From positions 1,488,001-1,552,000 of the forward strand of contig JBCAMK010000009.1 in assembly GCA_038503065.1 (NCBI GenBank): a stretch of DNA of 64,000 nt, given 5' to 3'. This document shows, piece by piece, positions 25,025 to 36,734 of this stretch (its first letter is position 1; each line of letters begins with the position of its first letter). The stretch is from Paragyromitra xinjiangensis (lineage: Eukaryota; Ascomycota; Pezizomycetes; Pezizales; Discinaceae). Both the position numbers and the translations under genes were made by a program. The notes beneath the pieces were generated by a model. It searched no databases. It had not been told where the DNA came from and saw only the letters and a list, made by a program, of their open reading frames with translations.

Positions 25025-25816
25025 GTGGTTCTGGAGGGAAACACTTGAGGTAGATACGAAAGTTCTGTGGAGTTACTTGTTGCAGGCACGATGCGTTCGG
25101 AAGTTAAGAACGAGAAATGCTAGAAATATCACTTTTGGCTTTGGTAGTTAAATTGTTGACTTGTTTGTTACTGCAAATTCATTCGTTTGCGCTTGTAATA
25201 TCTCCGGCGAGTAACTACATGTACCTATGGCTATAACATTAGGCCTGTTGAAAGGTAGCGTTGTTGAACTATAGACGGCCTAAGCAGGGAGTGTGTTTTA
25301 GTTCTACCTTAGTAAATTAGTCTCTTTGTAAATAGAGTAGGCATTTCATTGTACAGTTGCTACAGAGACGAATCAAAGTAGCTTGCTAGTAATAATTATA
25401 AATAGTAATGGATTGAGAAGTGTTACGAATCAACCTCTATTTACAGCTAAATAGCCATACCACTAGTATCCGGGGTTATCTCGCCCCCAGGCATGAATAG
25501 AGCTAACCTATAACCACATAGACCACAGTGTCTGTGTTACTAGCAAACTCCAAGGAAATAGAAACCTATAGGGAACAGAAACGCTGAAGGAAAACACTAA
25601 CCACAAGTAACTACATATATCTATAACCATCGAACCAGAAACCCCAGTCCCACAACCATCACACTCCCCCTAAACTCCCTCCACCAATAACCATGCAAAT
25701 AGATATAAAAAAAGACCATAAATAATAATACACAAAAAACGCGCAAACCGCGCAAGAAAAAAAAAGCAACTCATCAAAACCAATGCTAACAACAGACACC
25801 ATTAAACCTCTCATAA
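25025..25816. other. Intergenic region between convergent kinase-ankyrin gene and CDC7
   Basis: About 0.8 kb, AT-rich, with an A-rich stretch at 25690-25770. Contains both 3' ends; no gene seen. Confidence 0.5.
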
Positions 25817-27789
25817 CTACCCAACCCTCTCCTCCTCATCTTCCTTCGTCAAAAACTCATGTTCCAGCGCCTCCTCCGCTGATATCCGTTTCGCCGGATC
25901 GAGTTCAAAACACCGCTGCATAAACCTTACTGCCAACGCCTCATCAGGTGGTAGTTGCTGGTCGTCTTTGGAGTCTTTGCTAGAGCCGGTAGCGGTGCGA
26001 TTAGTTGCCCAGAGGACAATCTTCTCGAGTGTGAAGCCGCGCTCGCCGATTGTTGTTATGGTTGTTTCGAAGACGCAGCCTGTGGGGTTAGTATGGGGCT
26101 GTGAATTGTGGGGGGATGTGTGTACCATGGAGAGCTGCGCATTGCTTCATCTTCTGTTTCCCGAAAATAGTTGCAATTTCAATCATTGCGTCGACGTCAT
26201 CGCTTGAATTAAAGAACGGGAATCGACGAGACAGGATTGTCAATAAGATTACTCCAGCAGACCATATATCGATTTCTACCCCCTGCATTAGCAAAACCTA
26301 AAGCACCCTCTTCAGAGGTACTCACTTGTAGTCTGATTAGTACACTTGAACAACACCTCCGGCGCCCTAAACCCCCTCGTACCCGCTCGATTCGCCCTCC
26401 TACTAGGCCGACTATCATGTTTCGGATACCCCACACTCCCCCCGCCAGCAACCACCATTGGCGGCCTCAATTCCCTCCGATCAGCACTGGTATGCTGACA
26501 CATGCAAAATTGACTATCCGTGCCCTCCCTCTCCGCGAGTCCAAAATCAACCAACACACCCCTGCCATAACGGTAATCGTACAAAAAGTTCGTCGGCTTA
26601 ATATCACGATGAATGATGCCATGAGTATGCACATGAGCAAGCGCACGGAACAAGCTCCGGAAATACAACCGCGTATCCGGGATCGTGAGCGCGCGGAAAT
26701 ATTCACGGAAATCAACGTGTTTGAAGTATGGGAGTACGGCGACGACCTGGTCTTGATGGCGGAAGGCGGTTATGAGGGGGACGACGGCGTCACAGCCGCT
26801 GAGGTCGTGGAGGAGCTCTAGTTCATTTTGGATCCGCGCGGGTGAGGAGGTTACGTAGATTTTTTTGACGGCGACGTATTTAGGTTTGCGGATGGGAGGG
26901 GGGGAGTGGGTGCGGCGTTTTTTGGGCACCGGGGAGGTGGGCCGTTTGTAGTCGATGTCCCAGGAGTTGTCGTAGTGGTCGTAGAGGAGGTCTTCGGCTT
27001 TGTAGACGGAGGAGAAGGTGCCTGTGGGAGTTAGTATGGCGATTTGTGACTTTTCGAATTTGAAGGTTGAAGCTTAGGCTTAAGGGCTGAAGTTCAAGCC
27101 AAAACCCAAACTTCAAATTCAAATTTGAACTTATAACTACAAATTCTAGAGAACTAACCTTCACCAATCTTATTAATGAGACGGAATCGCTTAGAGAAAC
27201 CACGAAACGTAGCTTCAAACTTCTCCATTTCGTCCGCAACATTAGGATCGACCTTTTCAGGGTCATCAGAATCCTCAGAAGACGCCGAACTACTAGAGTA
27301 TGCAGACTGAGCATCCTCCTCCTCCACTCCCTCCTCCCCATTTATAGTACCCTCGTCGTCGTCGTCCTCCTGAGCACCATCATACTCTCCACGTCTCACA
27401 GTAACAGTAGCTGGTCTCCGTCCAGCCTGTAGCCGTCGATGTCTCTGCTCAACAGTCTCGTACTCCTCCGCTTCAGACTCTGAAATCTCACCCTCGCCCT
27501 CCACGTCTGCTTCCTCAGCGGACAAGTCCTCGTATTCGTCCTGCTTCCAGGCAGCATTGTTGTCGTCGTCGTCCCGCAGCTCGACGATCTCGTTCTCGTC
27601 GTCGTCGCTGGCGATTGTGTCTGTGGGAGAGGTGGTCTCGGTGGTGATGGGCTTGGAGATGCTGGCCATGGAGTTGCTGTTGAAGGGGTGGGAGGCGTGC
27701 ATGGATTGGAAGTCGAGGTAGCGGGCGGTGGGGACGTGAGAGTGGAGGGGGTGGGAGTGGGAGTTGTGGGAGTTGTGAGAGGGAGACAT
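25817..27789 (-). CDS. CDC7: Cdc7 (Hsk1) kinase, catalytic subunit of DDK (4 exons; one splice junction out of frame by 1 nt)
   Basis: Kinase that with Dbf4 phosphorylates Mcm2-7 to fire replication origins. Exons on the minus strand are 27789-27159, 27021-26326, 26282-26126 and 26079-25817. The first 190 residues are acidic and low-complexity. The kinase starts at FRLINKIGEGTFSSVYKA, has VAVKKIY, HRDIKPTNFLY, LVDFGLAE, a kinase insert, GTRGFRAPEVLFKC, then VEIDIWSAGVILLTILSRRFPFF, and ends with RISAEEALEHEFL. The large insert between DFG and APE is typical of Cdc7. At the exon 2 - exon 3 junction the only good donor (A then GTGAGT) and acceptor (GCAG then GGGG) give one base too many, so the sum is 3n+1. 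The 45-nt intron there is also short. Either the G run carries an extra base in the assembly or an unusual splice is used. Confidence 0.88.
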
Positions 27790-28189
27790 GGCGCTGGTTG
27801 GGATATAGGAGAGGAGGAGAGAGTTGATGTTTGTATGTTAGGAGATATTCACAGACTGTCACTCAACTGGGGAGAAAGTCGACGGAGATCACGACTGTCC
27901 AAACAACTCTTTAAGCAAACTCGACGAATAGAAACAGGATATTCAGACTCAACTCTGAGTATCAGTCCCGCAATATCCTCACTTGTAGAATATCGAATTG
28001 CCCAAGTCGCGTCTTAAAAAACAACCTTCGCGCACAGACCACCGACCCCACCAGAAGAATCAACAAACAACAACAGAATATTCCATCAACAACAGAAAAC
28101 ATCAACACTCCAAGCAAACCAAACCCCCACCACATCCATCAATTCCTCTCACGGCCATAGGAACAGCTCCCTACACACACGCGCCCACC
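27790..28189. promoter_or_regulatory. Divergent promoter region CDC7 / CND1
   Basis: 400 bases separate the start codons of two chromosome-cycle genes. An AAGTCGCGTC sequence at about 28004-28013 resembles part of an MCB element, but no perfect ACGCGT is present. Shared control is an inference from spacing. Confidence 0.45.
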
Positions 28190-31100
28190 ATGGCCGACGA
28201 CCGCGTCGACTTTGACCTCAAACAGTCGTTGAAATACTACCTCGACAACCCCGCCACCGTACCATGTCCAGACGCAGACCAAGAGCTCCTTGACGCAGAG
28301 GGAGAGCCAGAATCGCTATCAAACGCCCAGATCAACCGAGTACTAGAAGGCATCATAGACAGCGTAGCTGCAGATCCTGGCGCAATTGCAAGAGCTGGGA
28401 ACCTAGATTCACTACAATGTCTACTGAAGTATACCAACCCTACCCACCACCCCCGACAGCAATCGCTCACAGCCACAGATACTTCCCCACCCTCCCCACC
28501 CCCGCAATCGGCAAACTCATCGACCTCATCGCCTCCGGTCTCTCCTCCGAAGCTGACCTCATCCATTCCGACATTGAGTCCTCGGAATCCGACACGCTCC
28601 AAGACCACCGCGTCCTCCTCGAGATCTACGGCTTCCTAACACAATGGGCCGTCACCGCGCTCGAATCCCGCGCCGCCGAAAAGCCCACATCAACCACTAC
28701 CGCCCCTGCACGTGGAAAGGGCAGCAAGGGTAAAAGCAAGACTGCAAGCAAGTCCTGGGACTCAACAACACACCTCCTAGCCGCGCTGGAGACGATGTGT
28801 AAAGTGCTGAAACTAAAACTCCTGCGTGTATTTGTAACCACCAGCGAGCGGGACACATTCGTGAGCTTATTCACAAGACCTGTCTATGTGGTACTTGAGA
28901 GCGAGACACGGATCAAGAACACCACTGTGCGGATGCATCTATTCAAAGTGCTATGTATCGCCGTAAAACACCACGGACATGCCTTTGGCGCACAAACAAG
29001 CATTGTGCAGAACCTAACGTACTTCGAGCACCTGAGCGAGCCCATGGCAGAGTTCCTCCAGATCCTGAGCGAACAGTACGATTACCCACAACTAGTAGAC
29101 GAAATCCTCCGAGAACTATCCGGAAAAGAGTTCAACAGCAACGACACAAGAGGTCCAAAGAGCGTATCCGGTTTCATAATCAAGCTGAGCGAGCTGGCTC
29201 CCAGACTAGTGATTAAACAAATGACACTCCTCATCAAGCTCCTAGACAGCGAAGTACACCCCCACCTCTACTTCCTGAAAAAACAATCATTGACCTCAAC
29301 AGTCCTACAACCTTCGCTGCGCCGTTATTGAGGTCTGCGGTAATCTCATAATCGACCTTACGAAAGAAGACGAGCGCGGTGAATCCCATAAAGCTCAAAT
29401 GAACGCCTTCTTCGACGTCCTCCAGGAACGCTTCCTCGATATTAACCCTTACTGTCGCTCTAAAGCGATTCAGGTCTACTACAATAAACTTCTTGATCTT
29501 GAAAACAAATTCCCGAAACGTCGGCAACGTGTTGCGGATTTGGCTCTTCGTAGTCTTGAGGATAAGAGTAGTAATGTTCGTAGGAACGCGATTAAGCTGT
29601 TGACGAAGCTTGTCACTAGTCACCCGTATGCCGTGCTGCATGGGGGGACGATACATATGAAGGATTGGAAGATGCGGTTCGAGGTTGTGGATAAAGAGTT
29701 GAATGCATTGCAGCCGCCACCGGGGAGTTTGGAGAGTGGAGCAGAACCGGCAGGGAATGAAAGCGTTGATCCGGCGCTACTTGACGATGCGACTATGACG
29801 CAGGATGGAGAGGAGGAGGAGGAGGAGGAGGAGGAGGAAGATGAAGATGGTGAACCACGAGCTCCAAAGACACCGAAGAAGAAGGCGGGGGCGCCGCAGT
29901 TACCCCAGCCGACGCCTCAGGTGCAGGCTATGGAGAATAGTGAGGAGATTCAAAGGCTGCAGTTGACGAGACGGTATTACGCGGAGGCGATCCGGTTCAT
30001 TGAGACGATCCATGATGCGAGCGCGCTCGTGTGTCAGTTGCTGGGCAGCAAGAATAAGAGTGAGATTATCGAGGCGATGGACTTTTTTAAAGTACTAGAT
30101 GTGCATAAAGTCGAGACTGCTAAAGTATCCCTCCTCCTCCTTCTGCAAAACCCAAGCTAACACTACGCTAGGACGGAATCCGCCGCATGCTCCGTCTAAT
30201 CTGGACCAAAGGCAACTCCGACGAAGGAAAAGGAATCCAATCCCATCTCCTCGAGGTCTACAAAGACCTCTTCTTCGACGCCCCCTCCACCTTCTCTGAA
30301 AACGAGACTGCAAACTACATAGCCCGCAACATGATCTCACTCACCTTCGACACCACCGCCGCAGAACTAACATGTCTCGAACAGCTTCTCAGCAAAATGA
30401 TGAAAGAAGGCTACGTGAGTGATTTAGTCATACATAAGCTATGGCAGATATACGGCGTGCAGAAGCGTGAAATCAGTAAGAGCCAGCGACGAGGAGCAAT
30501 CATCGTTATTGGGATGCTGGCAGTTGCAGAGCCGGAGATTGTCGTACGGGAGTTGGAAACCGTATTACGGATCGGACTTGGAAGGTACGGTAGAGCAGAC
30601 TTAGGCCTAGCAAGGTATACTTGTGCTGCATTACGCCACATCTCACCAAGCGGCCGACAAGCAAAGGATGCGACGACAACAATGACCAAGCTCCCGAACG
30701 ACCATGCAATCCTTGTTCGTCTCGCCGCACTAGTAGAGCTTACATCCGACTCGAAGGAGTGGTTCGGTGTCGCGGAACAAGCTATCTCCGCCATCTACGC
30801 GTTATCTAAACACCCTGATGTGCTCTGCACAGAGATAATCCGACGGAAGACCAAAGCGGTGTTTGCAGATCACCAACAGCAACGGGAGTCGAGCGTTGCG
30901 GCGTCGGAGGCGGAAAAGGGCGGGGATGATATGGACGTGGATATGATGGACGTGGATATGGATGCGCCGAGCCCTATGCCGCCGACGCAGGCGCCGCAGC
31001 AAGAGGAGGCGGAGGAGAAGAAGAAGGATGCGTTTGCTTTGAGTCAGTTGTTGTTTATTGTGGGTCATGTGGCAGTGAAGCAGATTGTGCATTTGGAGAT

Positions 31101-32149
31101 TGTGGAGATGGATTTTAAAAGGCGGAAAGGGGAGGCAGAGAAGAGTGAGTTTCCCCGATCTTTTTAGTATGCTTAGTGGGAGCGAGTGAGAATCGGTGAA
31201 CTAATTGGCGCCGCAGATAAAGATGCGAATCCGAGTCCGGTGAAGAAGAAGGATGAAGAGCAGGATGAGCTGGATTTGATTGGTGGGACAACGGAGGATG
31301 ATTTCACGGAAGCTATGACGATTATTCGGGAGCGGGAGTTGCTCTACGGGCCGAACTCACTGTTGGCAATGTTTGGTGGGATGGTCGCAGAGATTTGTGC
31401 GAATAATATTCTCTACAAGGTATTGTTTTTCGATTCATACATGTGGGATACGGGGCTGATGAATACAGGATCGAAATCTTCAAGCACAAAGTACGCTCTG
31501 CATGGCGAAACTCATGTGCGTTTCCTCTGAATACTGCGAGACTCACCTCCCCCTCTTAATCACCATCATGGAGCGCTCCTCCGACCCCATAACACGTAGC
31601 AACGCCGTCATCGCCCTCGGCGACATGGCTGTCTGTTTCAACCACCTCATCGACGAAAACACCGACTTCCTCTACCGACGACTAAACGACCCTGACGCTT
31701 CAGTAAAGCGTACATGTCTCATGACACTAACCTTCCTGATTCTCGCGGGTCAGGTCAAGGTTAAAGGACAGCTAGGGGAGATGGCAAAATGTCTTGAAGA
31801 CTCCGATAAACGGATCGCTGATCTATCACGAATGTTCTTCACGGAGCTAGCTACGAAGGATAATGCTGTCTACAACCACTTTGTGGACATGTTTTCCCTG
31901 CTATCAGCCGAGAAGGAGCTCGAAGAAGACGCGTTGAAGAGGATTGTGAAGTTTTTGGCAAGCTTCATCGAGAAGGATAAGCATGCTAAACAACTTGCCG
32001 AGAAGCTGGCGGCGAGGCTTGGGAGGTGTGAGACGGAGAGACAGTGGAATGATGTCGCTTATGCACTGTCTTTGCTGCCGCATAAGAACGAAGAGATTCA
32101 GAAGACACTTGGTGCTGGGTTTAGAGTAGTGCAGGCGAATGCTGCTTAG
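28190..32149 (+). CDS. YCS4: Condensin complex subunit 1 (Cnd1/Ycs4, CAP-D2) (6 exons, 1232 aa)
   Basis: HEAT-repeat subunit of condensin that binds the SMC heads and is needed for chromosome compaction. Exons are 28190-28428, 28473-29253, 29303-30124, 30172-31144, 31217-31419 and 31469-32149; all phases agree, 1233 codons. Recognisable blocks are FDLKQSLKYYLDNP at the N-terminus, FGAQTSIVQNLTYFEHLSEPM, YCRSKAIQVYYNKLLDL, the HEAT segment SSNVRRNAIKLLTKLV, NSLLAMFGGMVAEICANN, and the conserved SNAVIALGDMAVCFNHLID region. An acidic linker with a Glu run (29811-29850) and a second acidic Asp/Met segment (about 30930-30970) lie between folded parts. All introns are 44-72 nt. The start lies in CACCATGGCC. 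Confidence 0.95.
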
Positions 32150-32606
32150 TGGGTTATGCGTGGTGATGGTGGTTATTTTTGTATCGTTTGTGGCGCTATT
32201 TGGGAGTATTAATACCTGGGATTTCCGTTTCGCTTGTAAAAAAGAAAAGAAAGGGGATTTTCTGAAGGATTATTGTCGATTATGAATTTTAAGAGAATCA
32301 CATGCTTTCTCAAGAGTAGTATCTCTTTACTTATTAATTGGCCATGTTGGTTTAGTGATGGTCTGAAGTGATTAAAAAGGTCGTGGCCGCCAGACCTACA
32401 GCGGGTAGCGTTTAGTGAGTTCTAGCCTGAACTAGGAACAAAGTATTTGAGACTTGTGGGCACATTCCTTCCCTGCACCTAAAGCCAAGGTCACAGAGCA
32501 TTACACCACCGACACTCGGATACTCAAGACAAATAGCATTACTATAGCAGTGCAGAAGATCATGCTGGCACATAACTTCGTTAAAGAGACTAGCTGGAGC
32601 CCTACA
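32150..32606. other. Intergenic region between convergent CND1 and F-box gene
   Basis: About 450 bases with both 3' ends. Nothing recognised. Confidence 0.5.
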
Positions 32607-34034
32607 TTAACTATCCCTAGATTCGTTATCATGCACGCCATCAAATCTAAGGATTGCCCAATCACCCCGCTCCCCATCTTCCCACGGGTTCCTAACTACT
32701 ACAAACCTCTCGTGAAAATATTCAGGTATCCATAACTTAGTCCCCCAATAGCTTCTAGCAGCGGACCCGAAATCTTCTATAGATATTTCCCTCGTTCGTG
32801 ATTTAGATTTGTCCCAAATTATGCCCGACCCCTGCATACCCATATACGCCCAATCAACATCTCCCCAGGCGCTTACCGCACCCCAGGAATGGGTACCGTT
32901 CAACAATTCCAGCCAGTCTGGAAGTTCAAGTGAATAATTATTTACTCGAATATCCTCTGTGCTGCGGTCGAGATTAATCTGAAATTGTGTAACCTCCAAC
33001 GAGCCCCTACGGCCCCAGGGTGCCCTCCAGCGCCCCAGATTCCACACCCCAAACCCATCGTCCATTGGTCTCCCCGCACCCTTTAGCCCAAAAAGTTTTT
33101 CCACCGGCGCTATAAGAGCCGCAGTATCTAAACACAACTTTGCCGCGAAAGCTTCTATATTATCGGGGATGCTGATGACCCAAATACAGCGGGTAGGTTC
33201 GTGCACAATGATAGAGAGCATGGCGAACGTGTATTGCATTGGGTTGATAATGCCCCCAAGCACTCGCTCGAAGATTTTGGTTTTTTTCTGGGCTACATCA
33301 TGGATAAGGAGGGCATCGATAATTAAAATGGCGACCGTGTTACCAGAGGCGTGGACCCCTCTGACCCGCGCTGAAGGCAGGCGAAAGCTGTGTGTAGCTT
33401 GGGTGGAGAGATTCCAGACTTGACAGTTATCGTTGGATATAGCAGCAACAATAGATGATGTGAGGGCGAGGTAAGTGATGAATCCTCGGTTTGACATCGG
33501 TTTTGGTGCAAATATGAGAGTTGGTGGAGAGGTAGTAAGCAGATGAACTTGAACGCGATTTCCATCCACTGTAGATGCTAAGGTAGAGTCTGTAGAGCTG
33601 AAGGAGGTTGGAAATTGGCCATCAGGGATTTTCTCTATGCTGGACGGTCGTGCTCGCTCAAAGCGCAGACTCTGTGAGAGTATGTTTTCGTAATGTCTCA
33701 CCCACGAGCCTGCAGGGGGAGCAGACGACGGGAAATGGCGATGGGCGAGGAAACGGCATGTTTCCGGTGATGTTAGGAGGTCGTTGTACTGACGGGAGAC
33801 AGAGCGGAGAAGGATGGTTTGTGCCGGTGGAATATACTGAAGAATCTGAAGAGAGAGTTCGACTGGGAGAGCGACGAGGAAGTCGATGTAGTAGGAGCGT
33901 GCAGCAAGGAGACTGTGGAGATGGTGCCAATCAGAGGGATGGAAGTTTGAAGAGAGCTCCGTGAGGAAACTATGGCGCAATCCCTGGGGTGCCTTCTGGA
34001 ACTGTGTAAGAACCTCAGAATTAGAGAAAGGCAT
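32607..34034 (-). CDS. F-box domain protein (single exon, 475 aa)
   Basis: A probable substrate-recognition subunit of an SCF ubiquitin ligase. The F-box lies at about residues 55-100 (LPVELSLQILQYIPPAQTILLRSVSRQYNDLL), preceded by a 50-residue leader. The remainder has beta-propeller-like segments such as CQVWNLSTQATHSFRLP and GVHASGNTVAILI, but no clear WD40 series. A C-terminal Trp-rich part (YWGTKLWIPEYFHERFVVVRNPW) is typical of fungal F-box proteins of unknown substrate. No intron is needed. Paralogue-rich families like this cannot be assigned a substrate from sequence. Confidence 0.8.
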   Translation of the reverse strand: MPFSNSEVLTQFQKAPQGLRHSFLTELSSNFHPSDWHHLHSLLAARSYYIDFLVALPVELSLQILQYIPPAQTILLRSVSRQYNDLLTSPETCRFLAHRHFPSSAPPAGSWVRHYENILSQSLRFERARPSSIEKIPDGQFPTSFSSTDSTLASTVDGNRVQVHLLTTSPPTLIFAPKPMSNRGFITYLALTSSIVAAISNDNCQVWNLSTQATHSFRLPSARVRGVHASGNTVAILIIDALLIHDVAQKKTKIFERVLGGIINPMQYTFAMLSIIVHEPTRCIWVISIPDNIEAFAAKLCLDTAALIAPVEKLFGLKGAGRPMDDGFGVWNLGRWRAPWGRRGSLEVTQFQINLDRSTEDIRVNNYSLELPDWLELLNGTHSWGAVSAWGDVDWAYMGMQGSGIIWDKSKSRTREISIEDFGSAARSYWGTKLWIPEYFHERFVVVRNPWEDGERGDWAILRFDGVHDNESRDS

Positions 34035-34967
34035 GATGGGCTGGAAGGTGGGGGTTGAGAGGAGGTTATCGGTAAACAGGGAAGTTGCCTTGCAAAGCTG
34101 GTGACTCCCGCATCACGAAATCTCACCCGGCAACTTTCACAACCACTCCCATTGGGTAAAGAAAACACTGGTCGTACCTAGTTCTAGGAAGCGCGTTCAG
34201 CAGCTTTAGCCACTTGTTTCAAGGGTTTTCCCATATTAATAAGTAATTCTTGTGTTACAGCTCTTTGGATCTCAGGCAGGGCCGTTGCCTGTTTGTACTA
34301 CGAGTGATGGATTATGATCTAAAGTCCAAGATTACCCTATTTAACGTGTGTAACTTGAATCCTCCTAGGTGGCTGTGTGAAGCTCCCATATAATCTCCAA
34401 GGCATGCTGCATTACGAAGAAGCTATTACTGAGAGTCCCATCCCGATGAAAAGTATGTGGCCTGTAGACGGAAGTACCAGCTCTCCCATCAAGGCTTCAC
34501 ACCTGCACGCTGAGGCCTCGAACAAAGGTGACCTACTACGAAGGGTAAGCCCAACCTTAGTATAGCTTAACTGCGCAACGCATTATCTCTAAATCCATGA
34601 GATCGATTCTGCTTTCCGACTCCGAAGAAAAGGTTGCCTAACATCGATGTATAATGGGTAGAAACCCGAGGACGTCAATGACCGCTAGGATTGATGGCTG
34701 CGTATGTTTATTATATTAAACCATTCCCAAAACGGAGTGAGGGTGTCGAGTAATATTACTGGTCGAAAGGGGAAAGGCCAAGTATTTTTCCCACACCCCC
34801 ACAGCATTCAATGTTAATCCAACCACCCGACATCCCCCTTCTCACCATTTATCCTATACCGTCTTCTCTCAAGCTCAAGTAACATATACCAACAAAAATC
34901 GTCTTCCTTTTTCCTTACTTATTACGGATCCAGTAATAATTTTTCCAAAACCTCTCCCTAACGAAAA
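34035..34967. other. Intergenic region; right part begins the duplicated bZIP unit
   Basis: Upstream of about 34620 nothing is recognised. From about 34628 on, the sequence is similar to 37037 onward: the shared blocks TTGCCTAACATCGAT, GGGTAGAAACCCGAGGA and CACCCCCACA.CATTCAATGT occur in the same order. This is therefore a duplicated promoter region. Confidence 0.6.
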
Positions 34968-36035
34968 ATGAGCGACCAACAAAATCAAGAAACTTACGAG
35001 TATTATACCTATTAGGTATATACTCAAGACGGCCAGGAGGTTGATACAAACTTTTGGGAGGGGGTTATGGACACCAGCACCGGCGGTGGCTCGGGACTCG
35101 AGCTCGGGGCGAGTTCCGGGGCTTCTAGAGACCAGCATGAAGTATGTTTTTATTACATGCATTAAGGTTAAACCCAAATCTTAAAGCTGACGTGATGGAA
35201 CAGCAGGCCAACGATGGTAACAAAACTTCCTCTGCTGGTGCCGACCTCGATCCCAGCATTGTCGACTATAACGGGCCATTTTTTGATTCGTTCCTTCAAG
35301 GTGAAGATTCGGTAAGTCTCGACAACCAGATATATAAGCTTGAAATACATGTAACTCACGGAAATAATAGATGGGTGCTACCATCCCTTCACCACCCCCT
35401 CCTACTACCGGGCCTCGAAAGCGGAAGACTCGTTCCCCTATCAACCCCCAAGACCCAGTGACGCTCGCACTCGCCTTGCAAAGGAGCCAGGGTCTCCTCA
35501 AACTGAAGCGGCACGCCGCAGAAATGCGGCTGCTGTGGGACGCTTCAGGGAGAGGAAGGCCCTGGAGAAGGAGAAACGTTCCGATATCTTGAATGAGCAA
35601 TTCCGGCAGGAGCATCAGGCAAAGGAAGATGCACTGGAAGGTACGTGGAAAGAGGTGGGAAATAGGGGTTTAGTTGGAGAAGCCCCTGAGTGCTGGGAAG
35701 AATATATGGAGGCCATCAGAGTATTAAGGAGGATGGAGGAGGAGAAGGAAGACAAAAAAGCTGGGGAGTTGACAGTTGCTGAGACGATGGCCATCAAGAG
35801 TTTTCTCGCCAGAGAGATGGTCACCAGATCTTCTGTCCTCGCCATCACCTCCCCCAGTACCCCCACGTCTCAGTTAATTCCACCCTTCCAAGTGAGATCA
35901 TCCAGCACATCACCCCCGGAAACAGCGAAACTCTCGGCGCTACCTTCCTTCAAGAGTAATCACGGCGGAAGAGAAGCTGGGGGGGAGGATAACCTAACGA
36001 GATGGGAGAGAGGGTCGAAAGAAGGGAAGAAGTAG
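34968..36035 (+). pseudogene. Broken paralogue of the bZIP-like gene at 37417 (copy A)
   Basis: Aligns with copy B from MSDQQNQETYEYYTY onward, but codon 16 is TAG (35013-35015) where copy B has CAG. Deduced exons are 34968-35141, 35207-35311 and 35371 onward. Near 35455-35465 one base is missing relative to B, which shifts the frame across the basic region; the downstream part continues in another frame as RFRERKALEKEKRSDIL ... ECWEEYMEAIRVLRRM and runs to 36035. The basic region also has Gly for Arg (GRFRERK). A nonsense codon plus a frameshift make a full product impossible by ordinary translation. A shorter downstream product cannot be excluded. Confidence 0.8.
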
Positions 36036-36158
36036 AAGAGAAAAGTAACAGCCATTTCGTCTCACTAGTTTTTCCATCCGACTCCTTCTCCACCATAATG
36101 GGGACATTTTTCGGCATCGGCACGCCTACGATTGATAGACCCTTTCGTAGTTTTCTTC

Positions 36159-36186
36159 TTTCCTTTCCTTTCCTTTCCTTTCCTTT
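36159..36186 (+). repeat. TTTCC pentanucleotide microsatellite
   Basis: About five to six tandem TTTCC units in the 3' region of copy A. Copy B has a T/C-rich tract here but no regular array. Confidence 0.85.
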
Positions 36187-36479
36187 ACTTCTTCTTTTCT
36201 TCATCTGCTCTTTCCTTTGTATTGGTTCTGTACTCCGTACCCGAATCGGGCTTTCCTTTCGTCCCCTCCTCTACCCTGTATTAGTTCTATGTCCCGCACT
36301 CGAATCGGGCGGGCTAGCTCTTTGTCTCCTTTAATCTTTTTGCCTTCCTATAGCCTATAACTTGATCTCTTCGAGGGATGTCGGTGTCTTCGAGAACGTT
36401 GGGCCACAGTGGAAGTACAAAAGAATTGATGATGGGTTATAATAGCATTAGAGGGTTGATCGTATTTAGTTAGTCAATA

Positions 36480-36734
36480 CCTAGACGTTCATTAAATACT
36501 AGGAAACGTTGCAACAAGCCACGGGCCACGGCCCACCAAAAGTCGCTGTGAAATAACTCTAAAGCAACCAAACCAATTATAGCAGCAGTGAGATACCAAC
36601 AGCTACGTATAGTGAATAGCCATTGGGCAGAAATTATTGCTTTGATTTCATGGTTTGTCGATTTGGGGTTGCATTACGATGTTGTTTAGTGATGGCTCAT
36701 TGCAATATTTCCCAGTATTTAATGAACGCCTAAG
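36480..36734. mobile_element. 255-bp MITE with 43-bp terminal inverted repeats and TA target duplication
   Basis: The left end (CCTAGACGTTCATTAAATAC...) and the reverse complement of the right end (CTTAGGCGTTCATTAAATAC...) match at 35 of 43 positions, and all eight mismatches are transitions. TA flanks both ends (36478-36479 and 36735-36736), as for Tc1/mariner-type elements. There is no coding capacity, so it is non-autonomous. The tail of unit B lacks it, which approximates an empty site. Confidence 0.82.

Noticed and set aside
26237..26821. 194-codon open frame on the plus strand across CDC7
   Set aside because: Antisense to conserved kinase exons and introns, no homology; a shadow of CDC7.
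34968..35141. In-frame TAG in bZIP copy A as possible recoding or readthrough
   Set aside because: The same copy also has a frameshift and a damaged basic region, so ordinary pseudogene decay is simpler.
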